Assembly (NCBI GenBank): GCA_045565015.1
Contig: JBJLGD010000039.1
Coordinates: forward strand, 33,107-97,106
From: GCA-2697345 sp045565015
GTDB taxonomy: Bacteria; Pseudomonadota; Alphaproteobacteria; Rhodobacterales; Rhodobacteraceae
Length of the DNA stretch: 64,000 bases
Reading direction: 5' to 3'
In this document: piece after piece, positions 17,366 to 25,782 of the stretch
Numbering within the stretch: the first letter of the stretch is position 1
How the letters are laid out: every line of letters begins with the position of its first letter
Program-made: the position numbers and the translations under genes
Notes under the pieces: generated by a model
Seen by the model: the letters and a program-made list of their open reading frames with translations, nothing else
The model's database searches: none
What the model was told of the DNA's origin: nothing

Positions 17366-18565
17366 ATGAACGATTTGCAGACTGATAATAGTCTACTCAA
17401 TGAACATAAAATTCGAAATTTTAATATAAATTTTGGACCACAGCACCCTGCGGCACATGGAGTTTTACGTCTAGTTTTAGAACTGGATGGGGAGATTGTT
17501 GAGCGCTGTGACCCGCATATAGGATTACTTCACCGGGGAACTGAAAAATTAATGGAAAGCCGGACGTATCTTCAAAATTTACCATATTTTGATCGTCTAG
17601 ACTATGTTTCTCCAATGAATCAAGAGCATGCTTGGTGTCTTGCGATCGAAAAGCTAACTAAAACAGAAGTTCCTTATAAAGCATCCTTAATTAGAGTACT
17701 TTACAGTGAAATCGGTAGAATCCTAAATCATTTATTAAATATAACTACTCAAGCAATGGATGTGGGTGCTCTGACTCCACCCTTATGGGGTTTTGAGGAG
17801 CGTGAGAAGTTAATGGTTTTTTATGAAAGAGCTTGTGGAGCAAGGTTACATGCAGCCTATTTTCGACCAGGAGGCGTACATAGAGATCTTCCGGTTCAAT
17901 TACTAGATGATATAGCAAGCTGGTGTAAAACTTTTCCCAAAGTGCTTAATGATATTGACCAATTACTCACAGATAACAGAATCTTTAAACAAAGAAACGT
18001 TGATATTGGGATCATTTCAGAGAAAGATATCTTAGATTTCGGTTTTTCGGGTGTAATGGTTCGAGGATCGGGCCTTTCATGGGACTTAAGAAAGTCACAA
18101 CCCTATGAATGCTATAATGATTTTGAGTTCAAAATCCCTGTTGGCAAAAGTGGTGATTGCTATGACAGATATCTAGTTCGAATGGAGGAAATGAGACAAT
18201 CGTTGTCTATTATTGAGCAGGCGATAGATAAAATTAAGTTAGAAACTGGAGAAATAATGTCAAGAGGGAAAATAGCGCCTCCTGATCGAGCAGAAATGAA
18301 GACGTCCATGGAAGCTCTAATCCATCATTTCAAACTTTACACTGAGGGGTTTCATGTTCCAGACGGCGAAGTTTATGCCTCGGTTGAGGCTCCTAAGGGA
18401 GAGTTTGGTGTTTACTTAGTCGCAGATGGAACAAATAGGCCTTACAGGGCTAAATTGAGAGCACCAGGATTTTTACATTTGCAAGCGATTGATCATATGT
18501 GTAAGGGACATCAACTAGCGGATGTTTCAGCTATAATTGGTACGATGGGACGTAGTTTTTGGTGA
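17366..18565 (+). CDS. nuoD: NADH-quinone oxidoreductase subunit D, frameshifted at its 3' end
   Basis: The 49-kDa-type subunit that forms the quinone pocket with NuoB. The body is intact: NFGPQHPAAHGVLRLVLELD at the start, the HRGTEKLMESRTYLQNLPYFDRLDYV region (including quinone-site His), MTQEH-like MNQEHAW, and APGFLHLQAIDHMCKGHQLADVSAIIGTM. As read, it then ends GRSFW after 399 residues. Dropping one G in the GGG at 18547-18549 gives MDVVFGEIDR and a stop at 18576-18578, matching the invariant FGEVDR ending of the family and overlapping the nuoE ATG as TAATG. So the true gene very likely ends at 18578 with 403 residues; the shift is an indel error or a recent mutation. Confidence 0.93.
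   Translation: MNDLQTDNSLLNEHKIRNFNINFGPQHPAAHGVLRLVLELDGEIVERCDPHIGLLHRGTEKLMESRTYLQNLPYFDRLDYVSPMNQEHAWCLAIEKLTKTEVPYKASLIRVLYSEIGRILNHLLNITTQAMDVGALTPPLWGFEEREKLMVFYERACGARLHAAYFRPGGVHRDLPVQLLDDIASWCKTFPKVLNDIDQLLTDNRIFKQRNVDIGIISEKDILDFGFSGVMVRGSGLSWDLRKSQPYECYNDFEFKIPVGKSGDCYDRYLVRMEEMRQSLSIIEQAIDKIKLETGEIMSRGKIAPPDRAEMKTSMEALIHHFKLYTEGFHVPDGEVYASVEAPKGEFGVYLVADGTNRPYRAKLRAPGFLHLQAIDHMCKGHQLADVSAIIGTMGRSFW
18545..18551 (+). other. Probable single-base insertion (frameshift site) in nuoD
   Basis: The run ATGGGAC should read ATGGAC to keep the conserved NuoD ending in frame. One extra G in the three-G run shifts the last ten codons and moves the stop from 18576-18578 to 18563-18565. Confidence 0.8.
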
Positions 18566-18577
18566 GATAGATAGATA

Positions 18578-19282
18578 ATGCTTAGACGTCTTAATGCAGT
18601 TCAACCCGAAGCTTTTGTTTTTTCAAAGAAAAATGAGGCTTGGGCAAAGGAACAGCTAAAAAAGTTCCCTGAGGGTAGGGCAGCGTCTGCCGTAATTCCT
18701 CTCTTATGGCGAGCACAAGAACAAGAAGGATGGCTGTCGCGTCCAGCTATAGAGTATGTGGCAGATTTTCTGGAAATGGATTATATTCGAGTACTTGAGG
18801 TAGCAACGTTTTATTTTATGTTTCATTTGGAACCTGTTGGCTCTGTTGCACATATACAGGTTTGTGGAACTACATCCTGTATGATTTGTGGTTCTGAAGA
18901 TCTAACTAAAATTTGTCAAAAGATGATATCACCAGATCAGAACACTCTAAGTAAGGATGGAAAGTTTAGTTGGGAAGAAGTTGAGTGTCTTGGTTCTTGC
19001 TCAAATGCGCCAATGGTACAGATTGGTAAAGATTATTACGAAGATCTTAATCCAAAGAATTTTAAAAATATATTGGAGTTACTGGCAGTAGGAAAAGTTC
19101 CTAATCCAGGTTCTCAGATAGGTCGCTACTCTTCTGAACCCTTGAAAGGGTTAACCAGTTTGACTGGATATGAAAGTGGAAAGAATCAGTTCAATGCTTC
19201 TGTTCAATTGGCGAAAAACTTAGGAGATACGATAAAGAGAATTAATCCAAATAAAGTTAGCAAAAAGGTATCAAAAAAATAA
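18578..19282 (+). CDS. nuoE: NADH-quinone oxidoreductase subunit E
   Basis: A 234-residue 24-kDa-type subunit with a thioredoxin-like 2Fe-2S cluster (N1a). Cluster ligands are in CGTTSCMICG and ECLGSCSNAP. The N-terminal helical part EGRAASAVIPLLWRAQEQEGWLS is standard. The C-terminal 60 residues beyond the core are low in complexity and end in the basic repeat KKVSKK; long variable extensions are common for NuoE in some alphaproteobacteria. The start codon overlaps the stop of the corrected nuoD frame, indicating translational coupling. Confidence 0.95.
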   Translation: MLRRLNAVQPEAFVFSKKNEAWAKEQLKKFPEGRAASAVIPLLWRAQEQEGWLSRPAIEYVADFLEMDYIRVLEVATFYFMFHLEPVGSVAHIQVCGTTSCMICGSEDLTKICQKMISPDQNTLSKDGKFSWEEVECLGSCSNAPMVQIGKDYYEDLNPKNFKNILELLAVGKVPNPGSQIGRYSSEPLKGLTSLTGYESGKNQFNASVQLAKNLGDTIKRINPNKVSKKVSKK

Positions 19283-19284
19283 GA

Positions 19285-19524
19285 ATGACTGATAAATTTA
19301 AAAACTTAATTTATGGGAATATTGATAACCCATCGAAAATTGCATCCTTAGTACTTTTTTTGGTTGCGGTTGTTTGGTTAATCGCTCAATGGCTTGGTCA
19401 TTATTTTAGCTGGGACTTCAGACTAGCTTTTGTTTTTGATAGCTTTGCTTTCTTAGGTTTTTTATGGGTCATGCTGGTTGTTTTTCGTGTTTGGAGAGTC
19501 AGTAAGAAAGATAGGAAAAATTAA
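19285..19524 (+). CDS. Small membrane protein encoded within the nuo operon
   Basis: A 79-residue protein placed two bases after nuoE and three before nuoF. It has two hydrophobic segments (about residues 19-39 and 47-68), an aromatic-rich loop (WLGHYFSWDFRL) and a basic C-terminal tail (RVWRVSKKDRKN), suggesting an inner-membrane hairpin. It is not one of the 14 core Nuo subunits. Its tight packing implies co-translation with complex I; an accessory or assembly role is an inference. I do not recognise a named family. Confidence 0.75.
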   Translation: MTDKFKNLIYGNIDNPSKIASLVLFLVAVVWLIAQWLGHYFSWDFRLAFVFDSFAFLGFLWVMLVVFRVWRVSKKDRKN

Positions 19525-19527
19525 TTA

Positions 19528-20826
19528 ATGCTTTTAGATCAAGATAGAATTTTTACTAATATTTATGGGATGCACGACCGTTCATTGAAGGGTGCAATTC
19601 TTCGTGGGCACTGGGATGATACAAAAAACCTAATTAAGCAAGGCAGAGAGAATATTATAAGTACTATGAAGGAATCTGGTTTAAGGGGCCGCGGTGGCGC
19701 AGGTTTTCCGACAGGTCTAAAATGGTCTTTTATGCCAAAAGAAAGTGACGGTAGGCCTTCTTACTTGGTTGTAAACGCAGATGAATCAGAGCCTGGAACT
19801 TGTAAGGACAGAGAGATACTCCGTCATGATCCTCACACTTTAATTGAAGGATGTTTGATAGCCTCTTTTGCGATGAATGCTAACACCTGTTACATTTATA
19901 TTAGAGGTGAATATGTCAGGGAGAGGGAGATATTACAGGCTGCGATAGATGAGTGTTATGAAGAAAAACTATTAGGTAGGAATGCAGCAAAATCTGGTTT
20001 TGATTTTGATTTATTTTTGCATCATGGAGCGGGCGCATATATTTGCGGCGAAGAAACGGCTCTTTTGGAGAGTTTAGAGGGTCGGAAGGGGATGCCTAGG
20101 ATGAAACCACCATTTCCCGCTGGCGCAGGTTTGTATGGTTGCCCCACTACGGTTAATAATGTCGAGTCAATTGCTGTGGTGCCAACCATACTTCGTAGGG
20201 GAGCTGGATGGTTCAAAAGTTTTGGAAGAGAAAATAACTACGGTACAAAGCTTTTTGCTATTTCTGGCCATGTGAATTCCCCCTGTGTCGTGGAAGAGGA
20301 AATGTCGATAACTTTTGAAGAGTTAATCGATAAACATTGTGGTGGAATTAGAGGAGGGTGGAAAAACCTAAAAGCGGTGATACCTGGAGGCTCATCTGTT
20401 CCATGTTTACCAGGAGAACTCATGCATAAAGAAGCAATTATGGACTTTGATTGGTTAAGAGATCATAAATCCGGTCTCGGAACAGCTGCCGTAATTGTAA
20501 TGGATAATAGTACAGATATAATCAAGGCAATATGGCGATTATCTAAGTTTTACAAACACGAATCTTGCGGGCAGTGCACGCCTTGTAGGGAAGGGACTGG
20601 TTGGATGATGCGTGTCATGGAGCGGCTGGTTACCGGTGACGCAAACCCTGAGGAAGTTGATATGTTACTTGACGTAACCAAACAAGTAGAGGGTCATACG
20701 ATTTGTGCATTGGGAGATGCAGCTGCCTGGCCGATACAGGGATTAATCAGACATTTTAGAGGAGAAATAGAAGAACGAATAAAGTCAAAAAGAATGAGAT
20801 CAGTATCTAACTTAGCAGCAGAATGA
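19528..20826 (+). CDS. nuoF: NADH-quinone oxidoreductase subunit F
   Basis: The 432-residue NADH-oxidising subunit carrying FMN and cluster N3. RGRGGAGFPTGLKW is the NADH/FMN glycine-rich loop, GAGAYICGEETALLESLEG binds NADH, and ESCGQCTPCREGT with the later HTICALGDAAAWP supplies the four cysteines for the 4Fe-4S cluster. Length and both ends fit the family. It receives hydride from NADH in the cytoplasm and passes electrons to NuoG. Confidence 0.97.
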   Translation: MLLDQDRIFTNIYGMHDRSLKGAILRGHWDDTKNLIKQGRENIISTMKESGLRGRGGAGFPTGLKWSFMPKESDGRPSYLVVNADESEPGTCKDREILRHDPHTLIEGCLIASFAMNANTCYIYIRGEYVREREILQAAIDECYEEKLLGRNAAKSGFDFDLFLHHGAGAYICGEETALLESLEGRKGMPRMKPPFPAGAGLYGCPTTVNNVESIAVVPTILRRGAGWFKSFGRENNYGTKLFAISGHVNSPCVVEEEMSITFEELIDKHCGGIRGGWKNLKAVIPGGSSVPCLPGELMHKEAIMDFDWLRDHKSGLGTAAVIVMDNSTDIIKAIWRLSKFYKHESCGQCTPCREGTGWMMRVMERLVTGDANPEEVDMLLDVTKQVEGHTICALGDAAAWPIQGLIRHFRGEIEERIKSKRMRSVSNLAAE

Positions 20827-20827
20827 A

Positions 20828-21184
20828 ATGTTATTTATGAGTAAAAAAATATTATGTTATGTTTTAGTTTTTGCTTTTATATCTTGTTGTGGATCAATAG
20901 ATACTTATCAAAAAATGTTCAAGACGCGACCAGTGGAAAAATTACCATATAAGGCTACTCTAAAAGTTAATAAAAACTCGGATAGTTTTATTGTTAAGGT
21001 AAAAAATGAACAACAAAAATTGAATGACGTTAGAGAGTCTGTGAGATTTGAAGCGACGAAATATTGTCTTATTAAATACGGAAATTCAAATGTAGATTGG
21101 TCGATTGATGAAAATACCGGAGACTGGAGAATGGAACGGACCCTAAAAGATTTAAGTTTTTTTGGAAAATGTGAAGTGAGATAA
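20828..21184 (+). CDS. Small predicted lipoprotein within the nuo operon
   Basis: A 118-residue protein lying one base after nuoF and seven before nuoG. Residues 1-20 form a hydrophobic signal ending in FISC-C, an imperfect lipobox, so it is probably exported and lipid-anchored; a second in-frame ATG at 20837 gives a slightly shorter signal and may be the real start. The rest is polar and basic with no recognised domain; a late region has WSIDENTGDWRMERTL. As the core NuoF and NuoG are cytoplasmic, an exported protein between them is notable. Function unknown. Confidence 0.7.
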   Translation: MLFMSKKILCYVLVFAFISCCGSIDTYQKMFKTRPVEKLPYKATLKVNKNSDSFIVKVKNEQQKLNDVRESVRFEATKYCLIKYGNSNVDWSIDENTGDWRMERTLKDLSFFGKCEVR

Positions 21185-21191
21185 TTCATAC

Positions 21192-23177
21192 ATGACAGAT
21201 CTTAGAAAAATTATTATAGATGATACAGAAATAGAAGTTGATCCGGCTATGACCCTCATTCAGGCCTGTGAAGAAATCGGTATCGAAATTCCAAGATTTT
21301 GTTATCATGAAAGACTTTCGATAGCGGGAAACTGTAGGATGTGTTTGGTCGAAGTAGTTGGCGGACCTCCCAAGCCGTCTGCAAGCTGCGCAATGCAGGT
21401 AAAAGATTTAAGATCTGGTCCAAATGGGGAGCTGCCAGCTGTGAAAACAAACTCTCCCATGGTCAAAAAAGCTCGAGAAGGTGTCATGGAATTTTTGTTA
21501 ATAAATCATCCTTTAGATTGTCCAATATGTGATCAAGGTGGTGAATGTGATTTACAAGATCAGGCTATGGCATACGGTGTCGATTTCTCGCGTTATATAG
21601 AGCCTAAAAGAGCAAATATAGATTTGGATTTAGGACCACTTGTCGAGACTCATATGACTAGATGTATTTCTTGCACTCGTTGCGTTAGGTTTACTACTGA
21701 AGTTGCAGGAGTATCTCAGATGGGGCAAACGGGAAGGGGCGAAGATTCTGAAATTACATCTTATTTAGGCCAAACATTAAAGAGTAACCTGCAAGGAAAT
21801 ATTATTGATTTATGCCCTGTAGGAGCTCTGGTTTCAAAACCTTATGCTTTCACTGCTCGTCCCTGGGAATTGAGTAAAACAGAGACCATTGATGTCATGG
21901 ATTCCTTGTGTGCTAACATACGCGTTGATACAAAAGGAAGAGAGGTGATGAGAATTCTTCCCCGTAATCACGATGGTATTAATGAGGAATGGATTTCGGA
22001 TAAAACTCGATTTGTTTGGGACGGCTTGCGATTGCAGAGGTTGGATGTACCATACATTAGAGAAAACGGAAATTTAAGAAGAGCTACTTGGAACGAAGCA
22101 ATAGACTTAGCAGTAGTTAATATTAAAGATAAAAAGATAGGTGGTATAATCGGCGATCTTACGTCTGTAGAGTCTGCCTTTTCATTGAAAAAATTAATCG
22201 ATAGTTTAAATGGAGTAACAGAATGTCGTGTGGATGGAATAGATTTTCCAATCCACAATAGATCTGCGTATGCAGGTAATGTTTCTATTGAAGACTTGGA
22301 CACTGCAAAAGAAATTATAATTATTGGAGCTGACCCAGTTAATGAGTCCCCAGTTTTAAATGCTCGAATTCGAAAAGCTTGGTTAGACGGTTGTAAGGTA
22401 AGTGTGGTAGGACCACAAATTGAAATGACTTTTGATTATGAATACTTAGGAAACAAGCGTTCAAACATAACGGATATTTCTTGTGATGAAAACACTATAG
22501 TTATTGTTGGCTTAGGAGCGCTTCAAGATGGAGATTGTGAAGCTATTTTGAATCATTGTATGTCCGTTTCAAAACGTATGTTGGTTTTGCATTCTGCTGC
22601 AGGGAGAGTCGGAGCCTTAGATGTCGGTTGTGCTAGCGAAAAGGGAATTCTTTCATTACTGGAAACTTCCGAAGTTATCTTTAATTTAGGAGTCGATGAA
22701 ATAGATATAAATGAAGGACCTTTTGTAATTTATCAGGGTTCGCATGGAGATAGAGGTGCTCATAGAGCAGATATAATTTTTCCCTCAGCAGCATATACGG
22801 AGGAAACTGGAATTTTCGTAAACACCGAGGGCCGCCCACAGATGGCAGTAAGAGCAAGTTTTCCTCCAGGAGAAGCGAAAGAGAATTGGGCAATTTTACG
22901 TGCACTATCTGGAGCTTTAGAAAAACCTTTACCTTTTGACAACATCGAAGCTCTAAGATCAAAACTATTCGAAGAAATACCTTTTTTGGGAGAAATAGAT
23001 ATTGTGCCAAAAAATAGTATTTTAGATTTAAAACATCAAAAAATTAAGGATAAAAAAATTAATAATAGGTGTGTTGATTTTTATAAAACGAATCCAATAG
23101 CTCGAGCAAGTCAAGTTATGTCAGAGTTAAGTAACTTGAATGAAACAGAAAAAAAATTAGAAATTGCGGCAGAATAG
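21192..23177 (+). CDS. nuoG: NADH-quinone oxidoreductase subunit G
   Basis: A 661-residue iron-sulfur subunit of the NADH arm. The N-terminal ferredoxin domain has FCYHERLSIAGNCRMCLVEV (2Fe-2S), then HPLDCPICDQGGECDLQDQA with the His-Cys3 site of cluster N5, then CISCTRCVRFT with a later IDLCPVGAL for a 4Fe-4S cluster. The remaining two thirds is the molybdopterin-oxidoreductase-like domain that lacks its cofactor. The end NPIARASQVMSELS is the alphaproteobacterial ending. No clear ribosome-binding site is seen at the start. Confidence 0.96.
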   Translation: MTDLRKIIIDDTEIEVDPAMTLIQACEEIGIEIPRFCYHERLSIAGNCRMCLVEVVGGPPKPSASCAMQVKDLRSGPNGELPAVKTNSPMVKKAREGVMEFLLINHPLDCPICDQGGECDLQDQAMAYGVDFSRYIEPKRANIDLDLGPLVETHMTRCISCTRCVRFTTEVAGVSQMGQTGRGEDSEITSYLGQTLKSNLQGNIIDLCPVGALVSKPYAFTARPWELSKTETIDVMDSLCANIRVDTKGREVMRILPRNHDGINEEWISDKTRFVWDGLRLQRLDVPYIRENGNLRRATWNEAIDLAVVNIKDKKIGGIIGDLTSVESAFSLKKLIDSLNGVTECRVDGIDFPIHNRSAYAGNVSIEDLDTAKEIIIIGADPVNESPVLNARIRKAWLDGCKVSVVGPQIEMTFDYEYLGNKRSNITDISCDENTIVIVGLGALQDGDCEAILNHCMSVSKRMLVLHSAAGRVGALDVGCASEKGILSLLETSEVIFNLGVDEIDINEGPFVIYQGSHGDRGAHRADIIFPSAAYTEETGIFVNTEGRPQMAVRASFPPGEAKENWAILRALSGALEKPLPFDNIEALRSKLFEEIPFLGEIDIVPKNSILDLKHQKIKDKKINNRCVDFYKTNPIARASQVMSELSNLNETEKKLEIAAE

Positions 23178-23217
23178 TCAATGAAAAACTTTGAAAGAAA
23201 ATCCATGGTGTGTTGTT

Positions 23218-24255
23218 ATGAGTGATTTCCTAGCAACAACTCCGGGAATATTCATTCTAATAATAGCCCAATGTCTATGTGTTATTGGGTTTGTAATGAT
23301 TTCACTACTTTTTTTAGTTTATGGTGATAGAAAAATTTGGGCGGCAGTGCAAATGAGACGGGGCCCAAATGTGGTTGGTGTATGGGGATTACTTCAATCG
23401 GTTGCGGACGCTCTCAAATATGTACTCAAAGAGATCGTTATTCCAGCTGGAGCTGATAAAACTGTTTTCATCATGGCTCCACTATTGAGTTTTGTTCTGG
23501 CAATGATGCTTTGGGCAGTTATTCCATTTAATACCGGCTGGGTTTTAGCAGATATTAACGTTGCGATATTATATGTTTTTGCGATTGGTTCCTTAGAGGT
23601 TTACGGTGTTATCATGGGTGGTTGGGCCTCCAACTCGAAATATCCCTTTTTAGGAGCATTAAGGTCGGCAGCTCAAATGATCTCCTATGAGGTATCGATT
23701 GGATTAATCATAGTTGGAATCGTAATTTCAACCGGATCGTTAAATTTTTCAGATATAGTTCTTGCTCAAAAAGGTAGTCTGGGTTTCTTTAATTGGTATT
23801 GGCTCCCTCACTTCCCTATGGTGATTTTATTTTTTGTTTCAGCACTTGCTGAAACAAATAGACCACCTTTTGATCTTCCAGAAGCTGAGTCAGAATTAGT
23901 AGCTGGATATCAAGTGGAATATTCTTCTACCCCATTTTTACTCTTTATGGCAGGAGAGTATATAGCAATATTTTTGATGTGTGCTCTGATCTCACTTTTA
24001 TTTTTTGGAGGTTGGTTATCACCTTTTCCCTTCCTTCCTGACGGTCCTCATTGGATGATTTTAAAAATGGCTTTTTTCTTTTTTATGTTTTCAATGGTCA
24101 AGGCCGTGGTTCCGAGATATCGATATGATCAACTTATGAGGCTGGGCTGGAAAGTATTCCTACCAATTTCATTGGGTTGGGTAATCCTTGTAGCATTCTT
24201 TGCACAATTCGGTGTATTAGGTGGATTTTATGCAAGATGGGCAGTGGGAGTGTAA
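23218..24255 (+). CDS. nuoH: NADH-quinone oxidoreductase subunit H
   Basis: A membrane subunit of 345 residues with about eight helices that lines the quinone channel. DRKIWAAVQMRRGPNVVG and ETNRPPFDLPEAESELVAG are the diagnostic loops. I start at the ATG giving MSDFLATTPGIF, which yields the standard length; a TTG 27 bases upstream is in frame but unsupported. Only one base separates its stop from the nuoI ATG. Confidence 0.95.
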   Translation: MSDFLATTPGIFILIIAQCLCVIGFVMISLLFLVYGDRKIWAAVQMRRGPNVVGVWGLLQSVADALKYVLKEIVIPAGADKTVFIMAPLLSFVLAMMLWAVIPFNTGWVLADINVAILYVFAIGSLEVYGVIMGGWASNSKYPFLGALRSAAQMISYEVSIGLIIVGIVISTGSLNFSDIVLAQKGSLGFFNWYWLPHFPMVILFFVSALAETNRPPFDLPEAESELVAGYQVEYSSTPFLLFMAGEYIAIFLMCALISLLFFGGWLSPFPFLPDGPHWMILKMAFFFFMFSMVKAVVPRYRYDQLMRLGWKVFLPISLGWVILVAFFAQFGVLGGFYARWAVGV

Positions 24256-24256
24256 A

Positions 24257-24748
24257 ATGTCAGTAAGTTTAGCACGAAAAATTAGATACTTTCTTCTGTT
24301 TGATTTTATTAAAGGCTTCGGTTTAGGGATTAGATATTTTTTCTCTCCAAAAGCTACCTTAAATTACCCACATGAAAAAGGTCCTATATCACCGCGGTTT
24401 CGAGGTGAACATGCACTGAGAAGATACCCAAATGGTGAAGAGAGATGTATTGCATGTAAACTATGTGAAGCTGTATGCCCAGCTCAAGCTATTACAATAG
24501 ATGCAGAACCTAGAGATGATGGTTCTAGACGTACAACACGCTATGATATTGACATGACAAAATGTATCTATTGTGGTTTTTGCCAGGAAGCGTGTCCAGT
24601 TGATGCAATCGTTGAGGGTCCTAACTTTGAGTTTGCTACAGAAACTCGAGAAGAGCTTTTTTATGATAAGGACAGGCTACTATCTAACGGTGATAGATGG
24701 GAAGCTGAGATAGCTCGCAATATTGAACTAGATGCGCCGTATCGATGA
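24257..24748 (+). CDS. nuoI: NADH-quinone oxidoreductase subunit I
   Basis: A 163-residue ferredoxin-like subunit with two 4Fe-4S clusters (N6a, N6b), bound by CIACKLCEAVCP and CIYCGFCQEACP. It relays electrons from NuoG to NuoB. The start at MSVSLARKI, just after the nuoH stop and behind GGAG, gives exactly the family length; longer in-frame readings run into nuoH. The conserved end NIELDAPYR is present. Confidence 0.96.
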   Translation: MSVSLARKIRYFLLFDFIKGFGLGIRYFFSPKATLNYPHEKGPISPRFRGEHALRRYPNGEERCIACKLCEAVCPAQAITIDAEPRDDGSRRTTRYDIDMTKCIYCGFCQEACPVDAIVEGPNFEFATETREELFYDKDRLLSNGDRWEAEIARNIELDAPYR

Positions 24749-24852
24749 TATCTGTCATTCAGAGAAATTGTGTCAATTTAAATCGGAGAAATAGGTACCA
24801 GTGCTGAAAAAAACAAGAATTAAAAAATACTAAAAAAGGAATAGAAAATTTA
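24749..24852 (+). other. Longest internal gap of the nuo operon
   Basis: This 104-base AT-rich gap between nuoI and nuoJ contrasts with the 0-14 base gaps elsewhere in the operon. It holds a small perfect inverted repeat, AAATTG-TGT-CAATTT (24765-24779), that could form a weak hairpin or be an mRNA processing site. I see no ORF and no good promoter. Confidence 0.4.
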
Positions 24853-25470
24853 ATGCAATTAGCGGATATATCTTTTTATATTTTTGCGACTATTGTTGTG
24901 AGTGCAGCGTTATTAGTTGTCGTGTCTCGTAACCCTGTCCATTCAGTTTTGTGGTTGATCTTAATGTTTTTAACTTCTGCGGGGTTATTTGTTCTTCTAG
25001 GAGCTGAGTTTGTAGCTATGCTTTTAGTAATTGTTTATGTTGGTGCAGTGGCAGTCTTATTTTTGTTCGTTGTAATGATGTTAGATATAGATTTCAGTAA
25101 ATTAAAGAGTGAATTTGCTCGATATATGCCAGTTGCCGGATTAATTTGCGTTGTTTTATTGATGGAGCTTTCGTTAATATTTGGTATCTGGCAGACGGCT
25201 GAAACCGTCGAGCAAGCGCGAGCGGCTCTCACTCCAGATCCGTCAAGTACACATAATACAATTGCTCTTGGGAAAATAATTTATAGTCAGTATATCTATC
25301 TTTTTCAGATTGCTGGTCTAATTCTTCTTGTGGCAATGATAGGTGCAATAGTCCTTACTATTAGGCATCGTCCCGACGTTAAACGGCAAGATGTTTTAAA
25401 ACAGATCTATCGTGATCCATCGGAACAGTTAGAAATCAAAGATGTCGAGTCAGGTAAAGGTATCCAGTAG
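24853..25470 (+). CDS. nuoJ: NADH-quinone oxidoreductase subunit J
   Basis: A 205-residue membrane subunit with five hydrophobic helices. NPVHSVLWLILMFLTSAGLFVLLGAEFVAMLLVIVYVGAVAVLFLFVVMMLD (helices 2-3, residues about 27-78; named here by its conserved VYVGAVAVLFLFVVMML core) is diagnostic. It contributes the helix with a pi-bulge that couples quinone reduction to proton pumping. One base separates it from nuoK. Confidence 0.95.
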   Translation: MQLADISFYIFATIVVSAALLVVVSRNPVHSVLWLILMFLTSAGLFVLLGAEFVAMLLVIVYVGAVAVLFLFVVMMLDIDFSKLKSEFARYMPVAGLICVVLLMELSLIFGIWQTAETVEQARAALTPDPSSTHNTIALGKIIYSQYIYLFQIAGLILLVAMIGAIVLTIRHRPDVKRQDVLKQIYRDPSEQLEIKDVESGKGIQ

Positions 25471-25471
25471 T

Positions 25472-25777
25472 ATGATAGGAGTTGAACATTATTTATTTCT
25501 TTCGGCTATTTTATTTATAATTGGCATCTTTGGTATTTTTGTTAATAGAAAAAATATAATAATTATATTAATGGCTATTGAGATTATATTGATGGCCGTA
25601 AATATAAATCTTGTTGCATTTTCCAGCTTTATGGGTGATTTGGTCGGGCAAGTATTCACACTGTTTGTTTTAACCGTGGCAGCTGCTGAAGCAGCTATCG
25701 GGCTTGCGATACTTGTTTGCTTTTATCGAAGCCGTGGCTCTATTTTAGTCGATGATGCTAACGTGATGAAGGGTTAA
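25472..25777 (+). CDS. nuoK: NADH-quinone oxidoreductase subunit K
   Basis: A 101-residue, three-helix membrane subunit. The start MIGVEHYLFLSAILF is the family norm and gives the exact family length; an in-frame start 30 bases earlier inside nuoJ is rejected. The two conserved membrane glutamates lie in LMAIEIILMAVNIN and the AAAEAAIGLAILV segments. Six bases separate it from nuoL. Confidence 0.96.
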   Translation: MIGVEHYLFLSAILFIIGIFGIFVNRKNIIIILMAIEIILMAVNINLVAFSSFMGDLVGQVFTLFVLTVAAAEAAIGLAILVCFYRSRGSILVDDANVMKG

Positions 25778-25782
25778 CTAAT

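Noticed and set aside
18541..18580. Programmed frameshifting in nuoD
   Set aside because: No slippery heptamer, stimulatory pseudoknot or family precedent; an indel explains the data more simply.
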